DNA from: Delphinus delphis
Taxonomy: Eukaryota > Chordata > Mammalia > Artiodactyla > Delphinidae
Assembly: GCF_949987515.2 (NCBI RefSeq)
Contig: NC_082685.1
Coordinates: forward strand, 27,048,168 to 27,112,167
Reading direction: 5' to 3'
DNA length: 64,000 bases
Position numbers and translations under genes: made by a program. Below are positions 45,985 through 57,454 of the stretch, piece after piece. The notes under the pieces are model-generated. The model did not search any database and had not been told where the DNA came from. It saw only the letters and a program-made list of their open reading frames with translations. How positions within the stretch are numbered: position 1 is the stretch's first letter; every line of letters begins with the position of its first letter.

Positions 45985-46440
45985 TTTCAAAGCATAATAT
46001 TCTTTGACCCCGATCCCTGCTTTTAGAAATTTTTTGGAAGAATCAGAGAAGTGAGCAAAGATTAAAGTTCAAAGATCATCATTAGAGAATAGCTAATAAC
46101 AACAAAGACTTGAAATTAGCCTAGATTTCTCCTAATAAGAAAATCAACACTTTATGGCATATCTGTATGATGAACTATTATAGACACATCATTTTGTAAA
46201 ATATTACCTAAAAGGGAAAGTGTTTCTATTTAAAAAAAGAACTTATTTAAAATTATACAGTGCATTCCTAAATTGACTTTTAGAAAGCATTCGCATCTAT
46301 CTGCAGAATAGAATCCACCAATATTTTGAAAGTATTTTCTTCAAGATGCTGGGCCTTTATTGCTTCTCCTTTTCACCTTTCTGTATTTATCAGATTCTCT
46401 AAAACTTGCCTCTATTAATTTGTAAATGGAAAACCTTACA
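45985..46440 (+). repeat. Old L1 3' fragment (L1M/HAL1-like)
   Basis: It contains 'atcattagagaatagctaat', 'atggcatatctgtatgatga' and the 3'-UTR-like 'cctttctgtatttatcagat'. Diverged, no open frame. Confidence 0.5.
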
Positions 46441-46444
46441 CATG

Positions 46445-46840
46445 CAGATAGCTGATGACCTAGATGGTCTCTGAGGGCCCTGGGAGGGCTGACATTCTAT
46501 GACTCAGCAAACGGGGTGGGAATAATCTGTTTACAGTTCAAAGCCCCCCACCATGCAGGGAGGTGGAAGGCAGTGGGTGAGGGCATGTCATTCAGTCTTT
46601 GGACTCCATCCTGACAGGTGTCACTGAAAGCAGCTGATGCAGGTTGAGGCCCTGAATCTTGCCAGAAAAAAGGAGAGTCCAGACATCCTGTTCACCCCTG
46701 ACCACACACAGTAGACAAGTCATGAATGTGATGTCAATGACTGTGGGAAGGAGTGAACTGTAAACCAACAGGGACAGGAGTTCGCTATGTGCTGGTGCTG
46801 TGCTAATTGCTTTCATAGGTTCTTTTCTTTTAAATCTTTA
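46445..46840. other. Unassigned non-coding stretch
   Basis: Nothing recognisable. Confidence 0.4.
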
Positions 46841-46844
46841 AAAA

Positions 46845-47380
46845 AGGAAATTTGGGACAAATAAAATTTTCGTTTCCAATAAAAATATGAAGAACTGTTT
46901 AACTTTGCTAGTAATTTAAGCAAAGCAAATTAAAACTGGAACTAAAGATTTTTCACCTAGCCAAGAGGCAACTCTTTCTATGTTTTTTTTTTCCGCTGCG
47001 CCATGCGGCTTGCAGGATCTTAGTTCCCTGACTAGGGACTGAACCCAGGCCACTGCAATGAAAGCGCGGAGTCCTAACCACGGGACTACCAGGGAATTCC
47101 TAAAAGGAGACTATTTCTAAATTTAATAGTGTCAAGTACTGGTGAAGATGTGTGGAATCAACCACTCTCATGTGCTGGCTGTGTACACACAGTTATCAAA
47201 TGGTATGAATGTTCTGGAAAAAAATACACCGTAAGTATCAAAATCTTAAAAATGTAGAAATCCGTTGCTCTAGAATTGTTGCTTGGAGGCCTGGTCTTTA
47301 TTCTAGGGAAATAGTCAGAAATGGGCAAAAATTATATGCAAAGAATATTGAGTGTGGCTGTCATCAGCTGGAGGTACAAA
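46845..47380 (+). repeat. Old L1 (L1M-like) ORF2-end fragment, interrupted by a SINE
   Basis: Before the SINE: 'atatgaagaactgtttaact' and 'taaagatttttcacctagcc'. After it: 'gtgaagatgtgtggaatcaa', 'ccactctcatgtgctggctg' and 'attctagggaaatagtcaga'. Order agrees with the 3' part of old L1 elements. Confidence 0.6.
46988..47100 (-). mobile_element. Older short tRNA-derived SINE (CHRS/Bov-tA-like head), reverse
   Basis: In reverse it reads from a T-tract through 'ttccctgactagggactgaa' to 'gggactaccagggaattcc'. It lacks the 'cgcggagcggctgg' body of the cetacean short form, so it belongs to an older subfamily. Confidence 0.8.
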
Positions 47381-47384
47381 TGAG

Positions 47385-48555
47385 CCGCATTTATTGTGAT
47401 TTACTAATGTTTCAGCTCAGAGGTCCCACCCGACTTTCACAGGTATTCTTAGGGGGTTGCAGGGACTCCCCCATGTACTTAGGCACCCTTTGCTCCCACC
47501 TGCTTGTTGGTTCTCCCGCCCAAAAGTCACCTAGGGGAGATGGACTCATATCCTCCTGTGTGACCCCCCAGACCCACTCCCACTCTTCTCCAGACTGTTC
47601 TCTGCCCTGGAGGCTGACCATAGGACTACATCGAATCTACCAACTACATTCAGTCAGTGGGGCTGTGAAGATCAGAAGACAGGTCTCCGGACAGCGAGGT
47701 CAGCTCTTCATTACCCAGCTGCCCCCTGAGGGTCTCAGGCTGGAGGTACCCCTCTCAAGGAGACTCTATTTCTGATGCTGACACAGCCCCCTTCCCTCCT
47801 CCCCCAGCCCATCGTGACCAGCCCCCAGGGTACTGCACTATTCCCTGTGCTTCCCTACACCCTGCCCACACTTTTGCAATAGTTCCTAAGACCTCCTTGA
47901 ATCTTCCAATTTGTGTGCCCTCTGAAGTGGTGTGCTGGAAAACCGGCTCTCCAAAAAACAAACGTCCTGATTTGCAATGCTTGTAGATTTCCGTGGTATA
48001 AATACTCGCACCGTGGCTGATGACCAGCTCCCAGTGTTTTAACAACTGGGTGACAACGGCTCAGCACACCAGCGGGCCTGCCTTTTCTGGGGACTCTGAC
48101 TGGTGCAGTAGTGTCCGGACACTGCCTCTGCTGCAGCTGTCTTCAGCAATGATGCAGATTCCCTTTCTAGGGGGACACTGCCCAGGGCCACAGCGTCACT
48201 CTGAGCCCTCTGTTCTTATCACCCTAGAGTCTGAGTCCCACAAACTATGGCATGAAAAGAGCTCCATCTGCCTACATCTACCTACCTCTCTTTCTCTCTC
48301 TCTCTCTCTTTCTCCCCTTCCCCTCCCCCTCAGTCTTAAATCAGGCTGGGGCAGGGCTAGGAAACTGACAACCTGCTGCCATCTTCCACCTCAATGGCTT
48401 CCACTTCAATCTCTATCCCCAGGTTCTGATTCCTAAACTGTGTCCTTATAGATCCAACCTCCTGTGTACCTGTCAACTCAGAGAAAATGACTTCGGATGC
48501 CAGTGAGGGTGAGGGTCGGGGTGGAATAGGTCTGATAACCAGCAGAGGGCAACTC
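47385..48555. other. Unassigned non-coding stretch
   Basis: Open frames of up to 188 codons occur at 47209-47775, but the left part is L1/SINE text and there is no domain. A pyrimidine-rich tract lies at 48285-48331. Confidence 0.4.
48539..48552 (+). promoter_or_regulatory. Candidate CTCF-binding motif
   Basis: CCAGCAGAGGGCAA fits the CTCF core consensus with one weak flank base. Motif match only. Confidence 0.4.
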
Positions 48556-48559
48556 TGAG

Positions 48560-49290
48560 TTCCAACAAACAAGCACCATTCTTAAATATCCCACAATGGC
48601 ATGATCAAATATATTATGGTTTACCCATAAAATGGAATATTATACAACCTTAAAAAATGTCTTATGAGGGCTTCCCTGGTGACGCAGTGGTTGAGAGTCC
48701 GCCTGCCGATGCAGGGGACACGGGTTCGTGCCCCGGTCCGAGAGGATCCCACATGCCGCGGAGCGGCTGGGCCCGTGAGCCATGGCCGCTGAGCCTGCGC
48801 GTCCGGAGCCTGTACTCCGCAACGGGAGAGGCCACAACAGTGAGAGGCCCGCGTACCGCAAATGTCTTATGGGATGGGAAAATGATTATAATATTGTGTT
48901 ATAGTAAAAAGCAAGATTTTTTTTTTCCTGGGCAAATGCTACAGTATGGAAGAAACTTGAGGACATTATGCTAAATGAAATAAGCCAGACACAGAAGGAC
49001 AATGACCGTATGATTCTATTTATATGAGGTATCTAAAGGAGTCAGACTCACAGAAGCAGAAAGTAGAATGATGTTTGCCAGGGCCTGGGGGGAGCCGAAA
49101 GTCGGCAGTTGTTTAATGGGTACCGCGTTTCAACTCTGCAAGATGAAAACTTCTAGAGATCAGTTGCACAACCATGAGAATATAGTTCCTCCACTGAACC
49201 GTACACTAAAAACACGGTTAAGAGGGTAAACAAAATTTTTCAAGTAAGAGATTTTTTTTTTTTCCAAGCCAAACAACAACAAAATCCCAA
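48560..49290 (+). mobile_element. L1 LINE 3' end, interrupted by a CHR SINE
   Basis: The left part has 'ttacccataaaatggaatat'. The right part has 'ctaaatgaaataagccagac', 'agaaggacaatgaccgtatg', 'cagggcctggggggagccga' and 'gaaccgtacactaaaaacac'. It is the 3' end of an old L1 with no functional frame. Confidence 0.75.
48669..48859 (+). mobile_element. CHR-type short tRNA-derived SINE
   Basis: It starts 'ggcttccctggtgacgcagt' and ends 'gcccgcgtaccgca' with almost no A-tail. Duplicated target 'aaatgtcttatg' occurs at about 48655-48666 and 48860-48871. The near absence of a tail suggests trimming after insertion. Confidence 0.92.
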
Positions 49291-49299
49291 GATTCTCTA

Positions 49300-49560
49300 T
49301 TTATTCCTTTGGGTGTTAGAGATGTGGCAGTGAACAGGAACGGCTCTTGCTCCGGATCTCAGGAAGCTTCCATCCCCATGGGTGATCTGTTAATGGAGAA
49401 TGCACGCGAATAAATGTAAAATTACAGAAGGGAAGCGCCGTGGAGGCGGTGCACGCAGTGCTCTGAGCAGGTTAAATCAGAGCACTGACCCGGCCCAGTA
49501 GCTGAGGGGGGTGGCTAAGGGCACAGGAGGTGAGGTGAGGACCCCAGGAGTGAGTCCCGC
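49300..49560 (-). repeat. L2-like fragment, reverse
   Basis: It contains 'ctctatttattcctttgggt', 'gagatgtggcagtgaacagg' and 'ctcaggaagcttccat', the reverse L2 3' end. Confidence 0.5.
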
Positions 49561-49639
49561 TGGAAAGGAAGAGCTCACTAGCAGCTGGGGCCAGAGGGGG
49601 CATGCTCTCTGGAGAGAGAGCACCTGCACCCTTTTATGA

Positions 49640-50740
49640 GTGTCTGGAAGGATGCACGCCCCCTCCCCTCACCAGCAATTCCCTCCGAATGGCGTGGCGA
49701 GGTTATCATTGAGCCTTCATCTTCCTCCTGTCCTTTTCTGTTGCCCACCTTTTCCACAGTGAGCTTAGATGATTTTGCAGAAAGGAAAAGGCATAAAAAA
49801 AAAAAATCTCACCTTACTTCACAGATGGACTGCAGGGCTCTTGACCTATGTTCCTCCTTGTTTCAAAGAGGACTTCAAGCTGCTTACAATTATGTTTACA
49901 ATACAGCAGGCTAAAATGCCTTGTCGTTAAGTAAGAAAAATGCAGCGAGGGGAAAAAGTGGCTAGAAGAGTCAGGAAAAAGGAGCGAGGTAGCCCTTCGC
50001 TCACAGGGAGAGAGCCTGTCCTGCTCCCCAGCGGCAGGGCTCGCCTTGTCATTTGATTCGAATATTGGCATTTCATTGTCTGTTTTTGTATTGATACTTT
50101 GTCTTCTCAACTCTATTGAAAAATCTTTTGTTGTGATTTATTCTGCTCCTCATTACTCTCTCTCCCTTAAAACATGTTATTTTATCTTTTCTGTTGTGAC
50201 TTTTCGCAGTGTTAAAAATCCATCCTCGCTCCCCTGCAGGGAAGGAGCCACATCTGACCCACAGGTCAGCACAGTGACAGATTCACAGCCTCTGCACAGC
50301 AGGCCCTCAAATGTCTGTGAGCGGATGGCTTATCTAGGGCTGAGAGCTACTCACACCCTCCCCCCGGCAGCACTCAGCCAGTGACACACCCTCAGCAGGG
50401 GCTCAGGACACGGGTTGCCAGTTTGATTTATGGGACTTCTCATCCCAAGTGGCCACACAGAATAGATGTTGATTCAAAGGGTTTACATAAGTAAGTGGGT
50501 ACACAATCCAGAAAGGGCTATAGACCGAGTAGAAGGGGTGTGTGAAGCAGCTGAAGCAGACGTCATAAAGAAATGCTGGTCCTCTTGAAAACAGCATCTG
50601 GGGGAGTCATGGAGGGACAAGGATGGGCTGCGGAGCCAGCAAGCACAGGTGCACATCCGGCTCCATCACATCACATGCCAGGGGAGTGACCTTGGGCAAA
50701 TAACTGAAACAAGAAGACCTCTTGTGAGGACTGCCCAGAG
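49640..50740. other. Unassigned non-coding stretch
   Basis: Repeat-poor by eye, with an AT-rich part at 49740-50230. No exon was recognised. Confidence 0.35.
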
Positions 50741-50744
50741 GAAC

Positions 50745-51184
50745 GTATGTGTGTATGTACTTGTGTATGTGTATGCATACATGTGTATATGTATATGCAT
50801 GTGTACGTGTGAGTGTGTCTATGTCTATCTGCATATGCATATGTATATGTGTTTGTACCTGCATATGTGTGTATGCATGTGGATGTGTATACATGTGCGT
50901 ATGTGTATCGCATAGCATATGCACGTGTGTATGCACACACATGCATATATATGTACACGCATATATGTACATGGATATGTGTACATGTGTATATACACAT
51001 GGATGTGTTTGCATCAGGTGTATGCATACGTGTGTATATGTGCACGCATGTGAATGCACACATGCGAGTACATGTGCACACACGTACCGGTGTATATGCG
51101 CACACACGTGTGTGTATGCATATGTGTTTGTGTGTATATGTATGCACACACATGCATGTATATGTGTATTTGCATATATATATG
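50745..51184. repeat. Alternating purine/pyrimidine low-complexity tract, about 440 bp
   Basis: Almost unbroken R-Y alternation built from TGTATG, CATATG, GTACATG and CACACA-type units. Both strands carry long open frames here (173 and 197 codons) rich in Cys, Met, Tyr, Val or His, Thr, Tyr; these come from the dinucleotide pattern and are not genes. Confidence 0.95.
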
Positions 51185-51414
51185 AACCACGCCCTGGCAC
51201 AAGTAGATGCTTGATAAATGAAAATGCCCTCCTATATCACTGCCCTTCTATTCCTTTTGTGCAGCAGTGAACAACCTGATAGAAGACTATACAGAGCATT
51301 TCTAAAGCTCCCCCATCACATGTCATACAGCAATCTCAGGCTTTTTAATCCTGGTTCTGTACTACCACTGTCACCAGCAACAATAACAGTTCCCCTTCCA
51401 AATCACTTACAACA

Positions 51415-51950
51415 TGTTCCCGTTACTATGGCTGCATAACAAATTCCCCCCAGAACATAAGGGCATAAAACAACCACTTAATTTGCTCATATGTTTTGTG
51501 GATGGGGAATTCATCGAGGGTGCAGAATGGTGGCTGATGTCTGAGGCCTCAGCTGGGGGACTTGAAGGCTGGGGCCTGGAGTCATCTGCAGGCTCCTTCA
51601 CTTACATACCTGGGAGGTGCTGTTTGCTGACTGAGAGAGAACTGAGCTGGGGCTGTCAGGTGGAACACCTACATGGGGCCTCTTGGCTTCTTCACAATAC
51701 GGACAGTGTCCGGCGAGAGCGTGCCCAGTGAAAGCTGTACCACAGTTTACGACTTAGCCTTGGGAATCACAGTGTCACTTCCGCCACATTCTATCCGCAA
51801 GACAGTTACAACGCTCTGCCAGGCTGAGGGGGAGGGGACAAAGATGCCCCCTCTTGGTGGAGGAATGTCGATGTCACAATGAAAGAAGAGCACATGGGAT
51901 GGGATGTGTGTTGGTGTAGCCATCCTGGGAAAATGCAATCTGCCACATTA
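51415..51950 (-). repeat. Ancient LTR-like repeat, reverse
   Basis: It starts 'gttactatggctgcataaca', has 'ggctgatgtctgaggcctca', 'cacttccgccacattctatc' and ends 'aaatgcaatctgccacatta'. This resembles an old LTR in reverse, family uncertain. Confidence 0.5.
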
Positions 51951-52004
51951 TGTGTCAGGTAGCTCAGCTGGTCTCTTGTTCCTCAAAAAACACTGAGGGG
52001 TTAC

Positions 52005-52190
52005 CTATACGTATCTCCACTCTAGAGATGGACAAACTGAAGCGCAGAGAGGCAAAGGAACCTGCCTTGGGCAGTGTATTTAACGTCTCCAAACCTCAGT
52101 GAGCCCCCTCTATAAAATAGGTAGGAAATTCTCTACCTGAATGGATTACCGTGAGCCTGCAGTGCTTATTACCTTATGAGGTTGTTGGAA
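52005..52190. repeat. MIR SINE fragments
   Basis: The reverse core 'agatggacaaactgaagcgc' comes first, then a forward-like 'ccaaacctcagtgagcccc' and 'ctataaaataggtagg'. Probably two abutting MIR pieces. Confidence 0.5.
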
Positions 52191-52199
52191 GGTTGAAGT

Positions 52200-53135
52200 T
52201 GGGAAGTGATTTTGTGATCTCTTATCCTTTGTGCCAGTGCAAAGTACCAGTCTTCACTGCTGTAGCATCATTATTTCCTTGCCTTCCACGTACAATCATC
52301 TGTCCCACACAAACCCCACAGCCAACCAGGGACCAGGGTTTCCACCCACATACCGTGAAGAGCGAGTATGTCAAAGCCTTCTGGCAGGGGTTAGCTTTGA
52401 TGCAGCAGAAGGATCGCACCCTCCTTCCCTGCCTGTTCCTATCTTCCAGGGGGGAAAGTACCTTGGGAAGAATGCTAGTGTTTGTTTATAAATTCCAAAT
52501 GTATAACCCTTAATACCTCATTTAGTTGTTTAAATGTAACCCTTTAGTCATATGAAAGGCCATCTGTTGTACTGTGTGTCTCTCCCCCAGGGGAGCAGAA
52601 GGAAGGACCGGCATTTTTGCATGAGTTCATGGGCGGGAATCTTCTGGCTTCCGGGGGTGGGGGTGGGGGTGGGGGCGGTGGGCCAAGGACCTTCTTGGAA
52701 AATCATTCCTCTGGGGATGCGTTCCAGGCCCTATGTCCTTCGTTGACAATGCAGTATCTGTAAGGTCTGAGGCCTTAAGAGACCCCCTTTGCTATGATGT
52801 CTGTTATATAGACGATTTACTCTACTGTTCATAGGATTCCATTAGGAAAGGGGCAGTGGAAGGGAGCTAAGTGCTGGAGAGTATGTAGCGGCCTGAACAT
52901 CGCTCTCATTTCATGGCCTGCTGGGCTGGCTGCCTCACAGCAGCCGAGGCAGGAGTGAGGGAAGGGCTAGAACACATTCAGCAGGCATGGCTGGGCTGTG
53001 CTCACCTCCCCAGGAGCTGGGGGTACTCAGGTGACCGCCAGAACCTCAGGTGGCAGGTGTCTGTATAACCGAGGCGAGCTTTTATATTTTAGAGAAACAC
53101 CAGTCTCAGCAGAGCGAGCCCCGGCTCTGCAATCT
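52200..53135. other. Unassigned stretch upstream of KCNMB1
   Basis: No exon was recognised. It contains the G-rich tract listed separately. Confidence 0.35.
52653..52682 (+). repeat. (GGGGGT)n tract, potential G-quadruplex
   Basis: Four runs of five G's separated by single T's, then further G's. This is a strong sequence match to the G-quadruplex rule (four G3+ runs with short loops). Confidence 0.85.
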
Positions 53136-53139
53136 AGAA

Positions 53140-53260
53140 GGGCCAGCTTTGAATCCGGCTCCTGCCCTTAGAGCAGGGGAACTGTGGACCAGTAACTTAA
53201 GGCCTCTGAGCCTCAGATTCAGTTTCTTCGAGTAAAGTGTGGGGCAGAGTCATGCTAACG
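53140..53260 (+). repeat. MIR SINE
   Basis: It contains 'ccagctttgaatccggctcc', 'accagtaacttaaggcctct' and 'gagcctcagattcagtttct'. Confidence 0.75.
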
Positions 53261-53537
53261 ACCGCATCATGCCTGATACTAAGGGGTGGCCCAATACATG
53301 GGGTTTGTTTTCGTCGCTGCTTTTTAATCCTTACAGGAAGCGGAGGGAAGCATGGTTTTGCCTGCAGACGCTGCTGCTTGTCTTTCCTATTGATGGGAAC
53401 AAGTCTCTGCCCATGAGCCCAAAATGCACAGTTTGACAGTCTCTGGGAGGCCATAGGGCCAAGAGGGCTATTCCTGGACATGGCTGGCTGGAAGCAGCGG
53501 TCCATCTCTCACTGCTCCCAGCTTCTGCTCGGTTGGT

Positions 53538-53552
53538 CTTTAAAAGGTGAGT
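53538..53552 (+). promoter_or_regulatory. Possible splice donor of a non-coding KCNMB1 first exon, overlapping a CArG-like word
   Basis: AAAAG|GTGAGT at 53547 is a strong donor match about 4.2 kb upstream of the first coding exon. The adjoining CTTTAAAAGG is one base from the SRF site CC(A/T)6GG. KCNMB1 is known to be driven by SRF/myocardin in smooth muscle. That this donor is used is pure inference. Confidence 0.15.
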
Positions 53553-53599
53553 TTCTTTTCCCCTGCCCCAAATCTCCACCATCTCTAACCCTCATCACT

Positions 53600-53720
53600 A
53601 CCCTGAACAAAGTAAGATTTAAAAATCCCAAGAGCACAGATGGGAAAATTGAGGTTCAGAGAGGTGCTGTGACCTGCGCAGGGTCACACAGCACACAAAC
53701 GCCAAAGGCTAAGGGTTTTC
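53600..53720 (-). repeat. MIR SINE, reverse
   Basis: It contains 'gatgggaaaattgaggttca', 'gagaggtgctgtgacctgcg' and 'cagggtcacacagcacac'. Confidence 0.75.
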
Positions 53721-53724
53721 GGTT

Positions 53725-54645
53725 GCTCTAGCGGGGAAATGCCAGCCCCTCAGCGGCTGACAAGCCCAACCCCTCAGAGCTTCAACTCCTCCTCCCTCCC
53801 CCATGTCAACAAAAAGAAACTCATTTTCTATTCCTGGCTTCTCTGCCAGCTCAGAGAAGGGACTGAGTGAAGAAGAAATGTCTCCAAATATACCCAGATG
53901 GTCTTTCCTGACTTCTCAGTTTTGCTGTCTGTTTTGCGAAATCTGTTTTCCACTAGACTCTGGGAACTGCAGGTGCAGGGGCCTGGGTAACAGCTGCCCT
54001 CCTCTGGGCTGGGTACCTGCTCTCCCGAGTTTGTGTCCTGGGGCTGTGTGCTCAGACTTGACCATGTTTGGGCATGGAGGCTCGTCTCAGATGGGAACCA
54101 AAGGCCACTTCCCCAGAGACGGACTGGGAGCCCAAACTTCCTGCTGGAGCTCAGGCGGCCTCTTTTGGGGTGGGGGCTGGGGGCCAGGCAGAAAAGTGTC
54201 TGCCGAAGACTCACAGGGCACCAGGGAGACTGTGAGTACCAAGTTCAAGGGCACTGGGGAAGTGGTTTCTCCAGAGACTGGGGCTGGAGGGGAGATCTTC
54301 GTGGAGGGAGGCTGGCAGTGGGAGCTCCCTCCCTCGACGGGCTGTCCATCAGGATTCTGGGCTCCAGAGGAGTTGATGTTGTGTCACTCGGGACTAGAAC
54401 TGCTGGACCCATGGTCTGGTGGCCTTCGGGGGGCCAAGGGTAAGGGTGGGCGCTCCATGGCCCAGTCACTGTAGTAACTCAGTGCTCTGGCCCTCAGGTC
54501 TCAGCTCCCAGAGCAGCCAGAGGGCAGCAGCCTGGAGATCAAGACCAGTCCTGGCACTTGTCACCAGGGGAGGGGGTAGGACAGAAACAGGCCCAGCAGG
54601 AGCACTGGGGACTTCTGATCCAAACCTTCAGGGTTTTCTTTGTTA
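53725..54645. other. GC-rich repeat-poor stretch upstream of KCNMB1
   Basis: An ATG-initiated open frame of 223 codons (53803-54474, + strand) lies here. It has no recognisable domain or membrane segment, and another frame on the same strand is open over much of it. It is left unannotated as a gene. Confidence 0.35.
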
Positions 54646-54649
54646 ATAG

Positions 54650-54830
54650 TAAGAGTTAATATTTATCGAGGGCTTGCGTTGGGCCAGGCACTGTGATAAA
54701 TATGATGTTCGATACATCCTTTGCTCTTTGTCAGAACTCTCGGAAGCAGGTACTATCATACTCGTTTTACAGTCACAAGGTTGCTAAGTAGCAAAGCCAG
54801 GATTTGATTCCATGTCTGATGACCTCAAAA
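54650..54830 (-). repeat. MIR SINE, reverse
   Basis: It contains 'taatatttatcgagggcttg', 'gggccaggcactgtgataaa', 'gaagcaggtactatcatact' and 'aagccaggatttgattcc'. Confidence 0.8.
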
Positions 54831-54834
54831 CACC

Positions 54835-56965
54835 CCCTGTCCCTCACTCCACCAGACCCTTAAACACTGTCCTCTATGCCCTGTCCTCTTCAGGAAAAGG
54901 AGGTCAACCCAAATACCAGGTCACACAGGACCCTCCAAAATCCTGTCTTGCTTGGCCTTTCTTCATCCTTCCTAAATCCACCCCAGACCTCTAGTGACTT
55001 TTCTAAATGGGAAGCTATATCCCCAAAGTCCAGAGATATTTAGCAATTCTCAAAACTGAGATAGTCTTCTTAGAGTCTAACTGAAATCCCTCCTTTTACA
55101 GCTGCAACCCATTTCTTCTTGTCCAGACCTCAGGGGATGTCAGCAGCTCCCAACCTTCCTCCTGTATAAAGGCTCTCACTGTGGTGGTTGTATCCTATGA
55201 CCATATCCGTATCCATATCATCTCCCCCTTCTTTTATCCTGCGTGGTCTTACGAGGATTTATCGAAACTCTGAAGCCTACTCCTTCAGTGTGGGCCACAG
55301 TCTCACCAGAGCATTGCAGACAGGTGGGATCTGAACGAATGGCAGATTCCAGACTGTTCTCTGACAGGGAGCCTCCCATCTCTTTTCCTCCTGAGTTCTC
55401 AGACCCGGTAGCACAGGGTCCTGCCTTCCCCAGCCTCGGGAGTGCCCAGGGCCTGGGAGGATATAAGAAGCTGTGCAGCAGAAGGGCCAGTGCCCCTGGG
55501 GGCTGATTAGCCAGGAAGGCAGGGCAGGCCTCCCCCTTCAAGGATGCGCCGACTCTCCCAGGAAAAGATTGGTTTTGTTGTGAGCGCTCGGCCTAGGTCC
55601 TCCCTCCAAGGCAAGATTCCTTCTTGGCCCCAGAGACTTGTGTTCCACAGTCCTGGGGCTGGGACCAGGCACCAGTGACCATAGACAGTCCTGGGGAAGC
55701 AGGCCACGTGGGCTTTCAGCCCATCCTCAGGTGGCTGTGTTCCTTTACCTGCAAAAACGTGGACGGGCTTGTTAAACTGTCCCCAGGTAAACAGTGATGT
55801 GGACTGTCCCATTCCCACAAGATGCAGAGACAGAAGGACAGAAGTAATAGGACGGAAGAGAATTGAACAGAACATCTTTCTTTGTCAAGGGAACATTTTT
55901 TCCCTTGTGAGTTCGTAATGTCTGTTAGAATGTAGGGAAACCCCACTTCTCAGTGCCCCAAATGTGGAAGGAAAAGTCATCATTGGGTGAGGGAGTCAAT
56001 CATCTTGGAGGGAGTGACAGGGCTGTAACCTTGGTATCTGACGCTGGAATCTCCTCTTTAGGACACTAGGGGAGGGGGAACAGCTGGAGTGGGGAGGAAA
56101 GGGGGTCAAGCATCTCTGATTGGACACTTGAAACAGTCCAATAGTTAGGAGAGAAGCCTGAGTAGAAAATGAAGCACTTCGCTGAAAATTCCTTTGGACT
56201 AATAATACCTATCTCCTGGATACTCACTAATTCATAAAAATATTAGGTTTATTACTTTAGGGACCTGGTGGGGAAAATAAATTCCTTCCTGATATCTGGC
56301 TAAAATTTCCCCCACAACAGGGATTACAGAGAAAGGCCCCACGGCCCCTGCATCCTTGGTAGAACTGCTACCTTCAACAACAGACGAAACACCAGCAAAG
56401 GAATTTACCACAGGCTGTGAGGCAATGCACAGAGGGATGGGAAATCCATACAAGGACAGAAGCCAGGCACCTCTGGCTCCAGGCGGCACACGGGTGGCAA
56501 GAGTGACACTGCTGGAGGGTGTTCAGTGCGCCCAGCAGGGGAGGGAGGGGCCCTGCTTGCCCTGAGGAGAAGCAGATTCCCAGAAGAAAAACGAGGGGCT
56601 TCTGGCCCAAGAAAGGGGAAGGGAGGAAGATGCCTGTCACTCCCGTGCAATCTGCTTTGGCCCAGGGTGGCTCAAGTCCCCGTATAAGAGAGCAGTTGCT
56701 GAGGCCACATAATGCCTCCTGCCCTTGCTTGGAGCAAGGAGGAGGCTCTTACAGGATCCCAGTAGTGGAGACACCTCCTGCCACCCCAATGCCTGTGGCT
56801 GCCCTCTGGGGGCCCTGCTACCCCTTCTCTGCGTGCTGCCCACGCCCAGCCGGCCCTGCTGTGGGACTGTTTTGGTAGAACTGTGAAATGCTCCAAGCTG
56901 TTCTGAGACAAGTATCCTAGGAGAAAGAGCACAGATGGTCCACTTCTGCAGGGAGGATATTAGTT
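54835..56965. other. Unassigned stretch upstream of KCNMB1
   Basis: No coding exon was recognised. TATA-like words occur at 55163-55170 (TATAAAGG within 'ctgtataaaggc') and near 55460 (ATATAAGA in a GC-rich context). Either could be a promoter by composition, but neither is supported further. Confidence 0.3.
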
Positions 56966-56969
56966 TATC

Positions 56970-57450
56970 TCCAGTATTAGCTTCCTATCAGTGCTGTAAC
57001 AAAGTACCACAAACTTGGTGGCCCCAAACAACAGAAATTTACTTACACACAGTTCCGGAAGCCAGAAGTTTAAGATCAGCAAAATGTTGGCCAGGCTAAG
57101 TCAAGGTGTCATCGGGGCTGTACTTCCTTCAGAGACTGTAGGGGACAATACGTAATTCCTTGCCTCTTCCAGCTTCTGGTGGCTGCCCGCACTCCCTGGC
57201 ACGTGGCCACATCACTCCAATCTCAGCCGCCCTGGTCATAGCGCCCTCTCCTCTTTTGTGTCTAATCTCCCTCCACCTCCTTCCTATAAGGATTCTTGCA
57301 ATTACATTTAGGTCTACATGGATAGTCTAGGATAATCTCCCCATCTCAAGATCCTTCATTTAAAATCTTTGCCATGTAAAGTAACGGTCACAGATCCTGG
57401 GGCTGAGAACATGTGTACCTTGGGGGCCACTACTGAGCCTGTCACACACT
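56970..57450 (-). repeat. MLT1-type MaLR LTR, reverse
   Basis: It starts 'agtattagcttcctatcagt' and 'gctgtaacaaagtaccacaa', has 'acagaaatttacttacacac', 'ctataaggattcttgcaatt', and ends 'gggggccactactgagcctg'. This is the reverse complement of an MLT1-like LTR. Confidence 0.75.
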
Positions 57451-57454
57451 ATGT

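Noticed and set aside
50607..51270. Open frames of 173 and 197 codons on opposite strands
   Set aside because: They arise from the alternating purine/pyrimidine tract, whose short periodic units lack stops. Composition is extreme (Cys/Met/Tyr/Val or His/Thr/Tyr) and no domain is visible.
53803..54474. 223-codon ATG frame upstream of KCNMB1
   Set aside because: No recognisable motif or membrane segment, and GC-rich DNA with competing open frames. Conservation of the frame would be needed to revive it.
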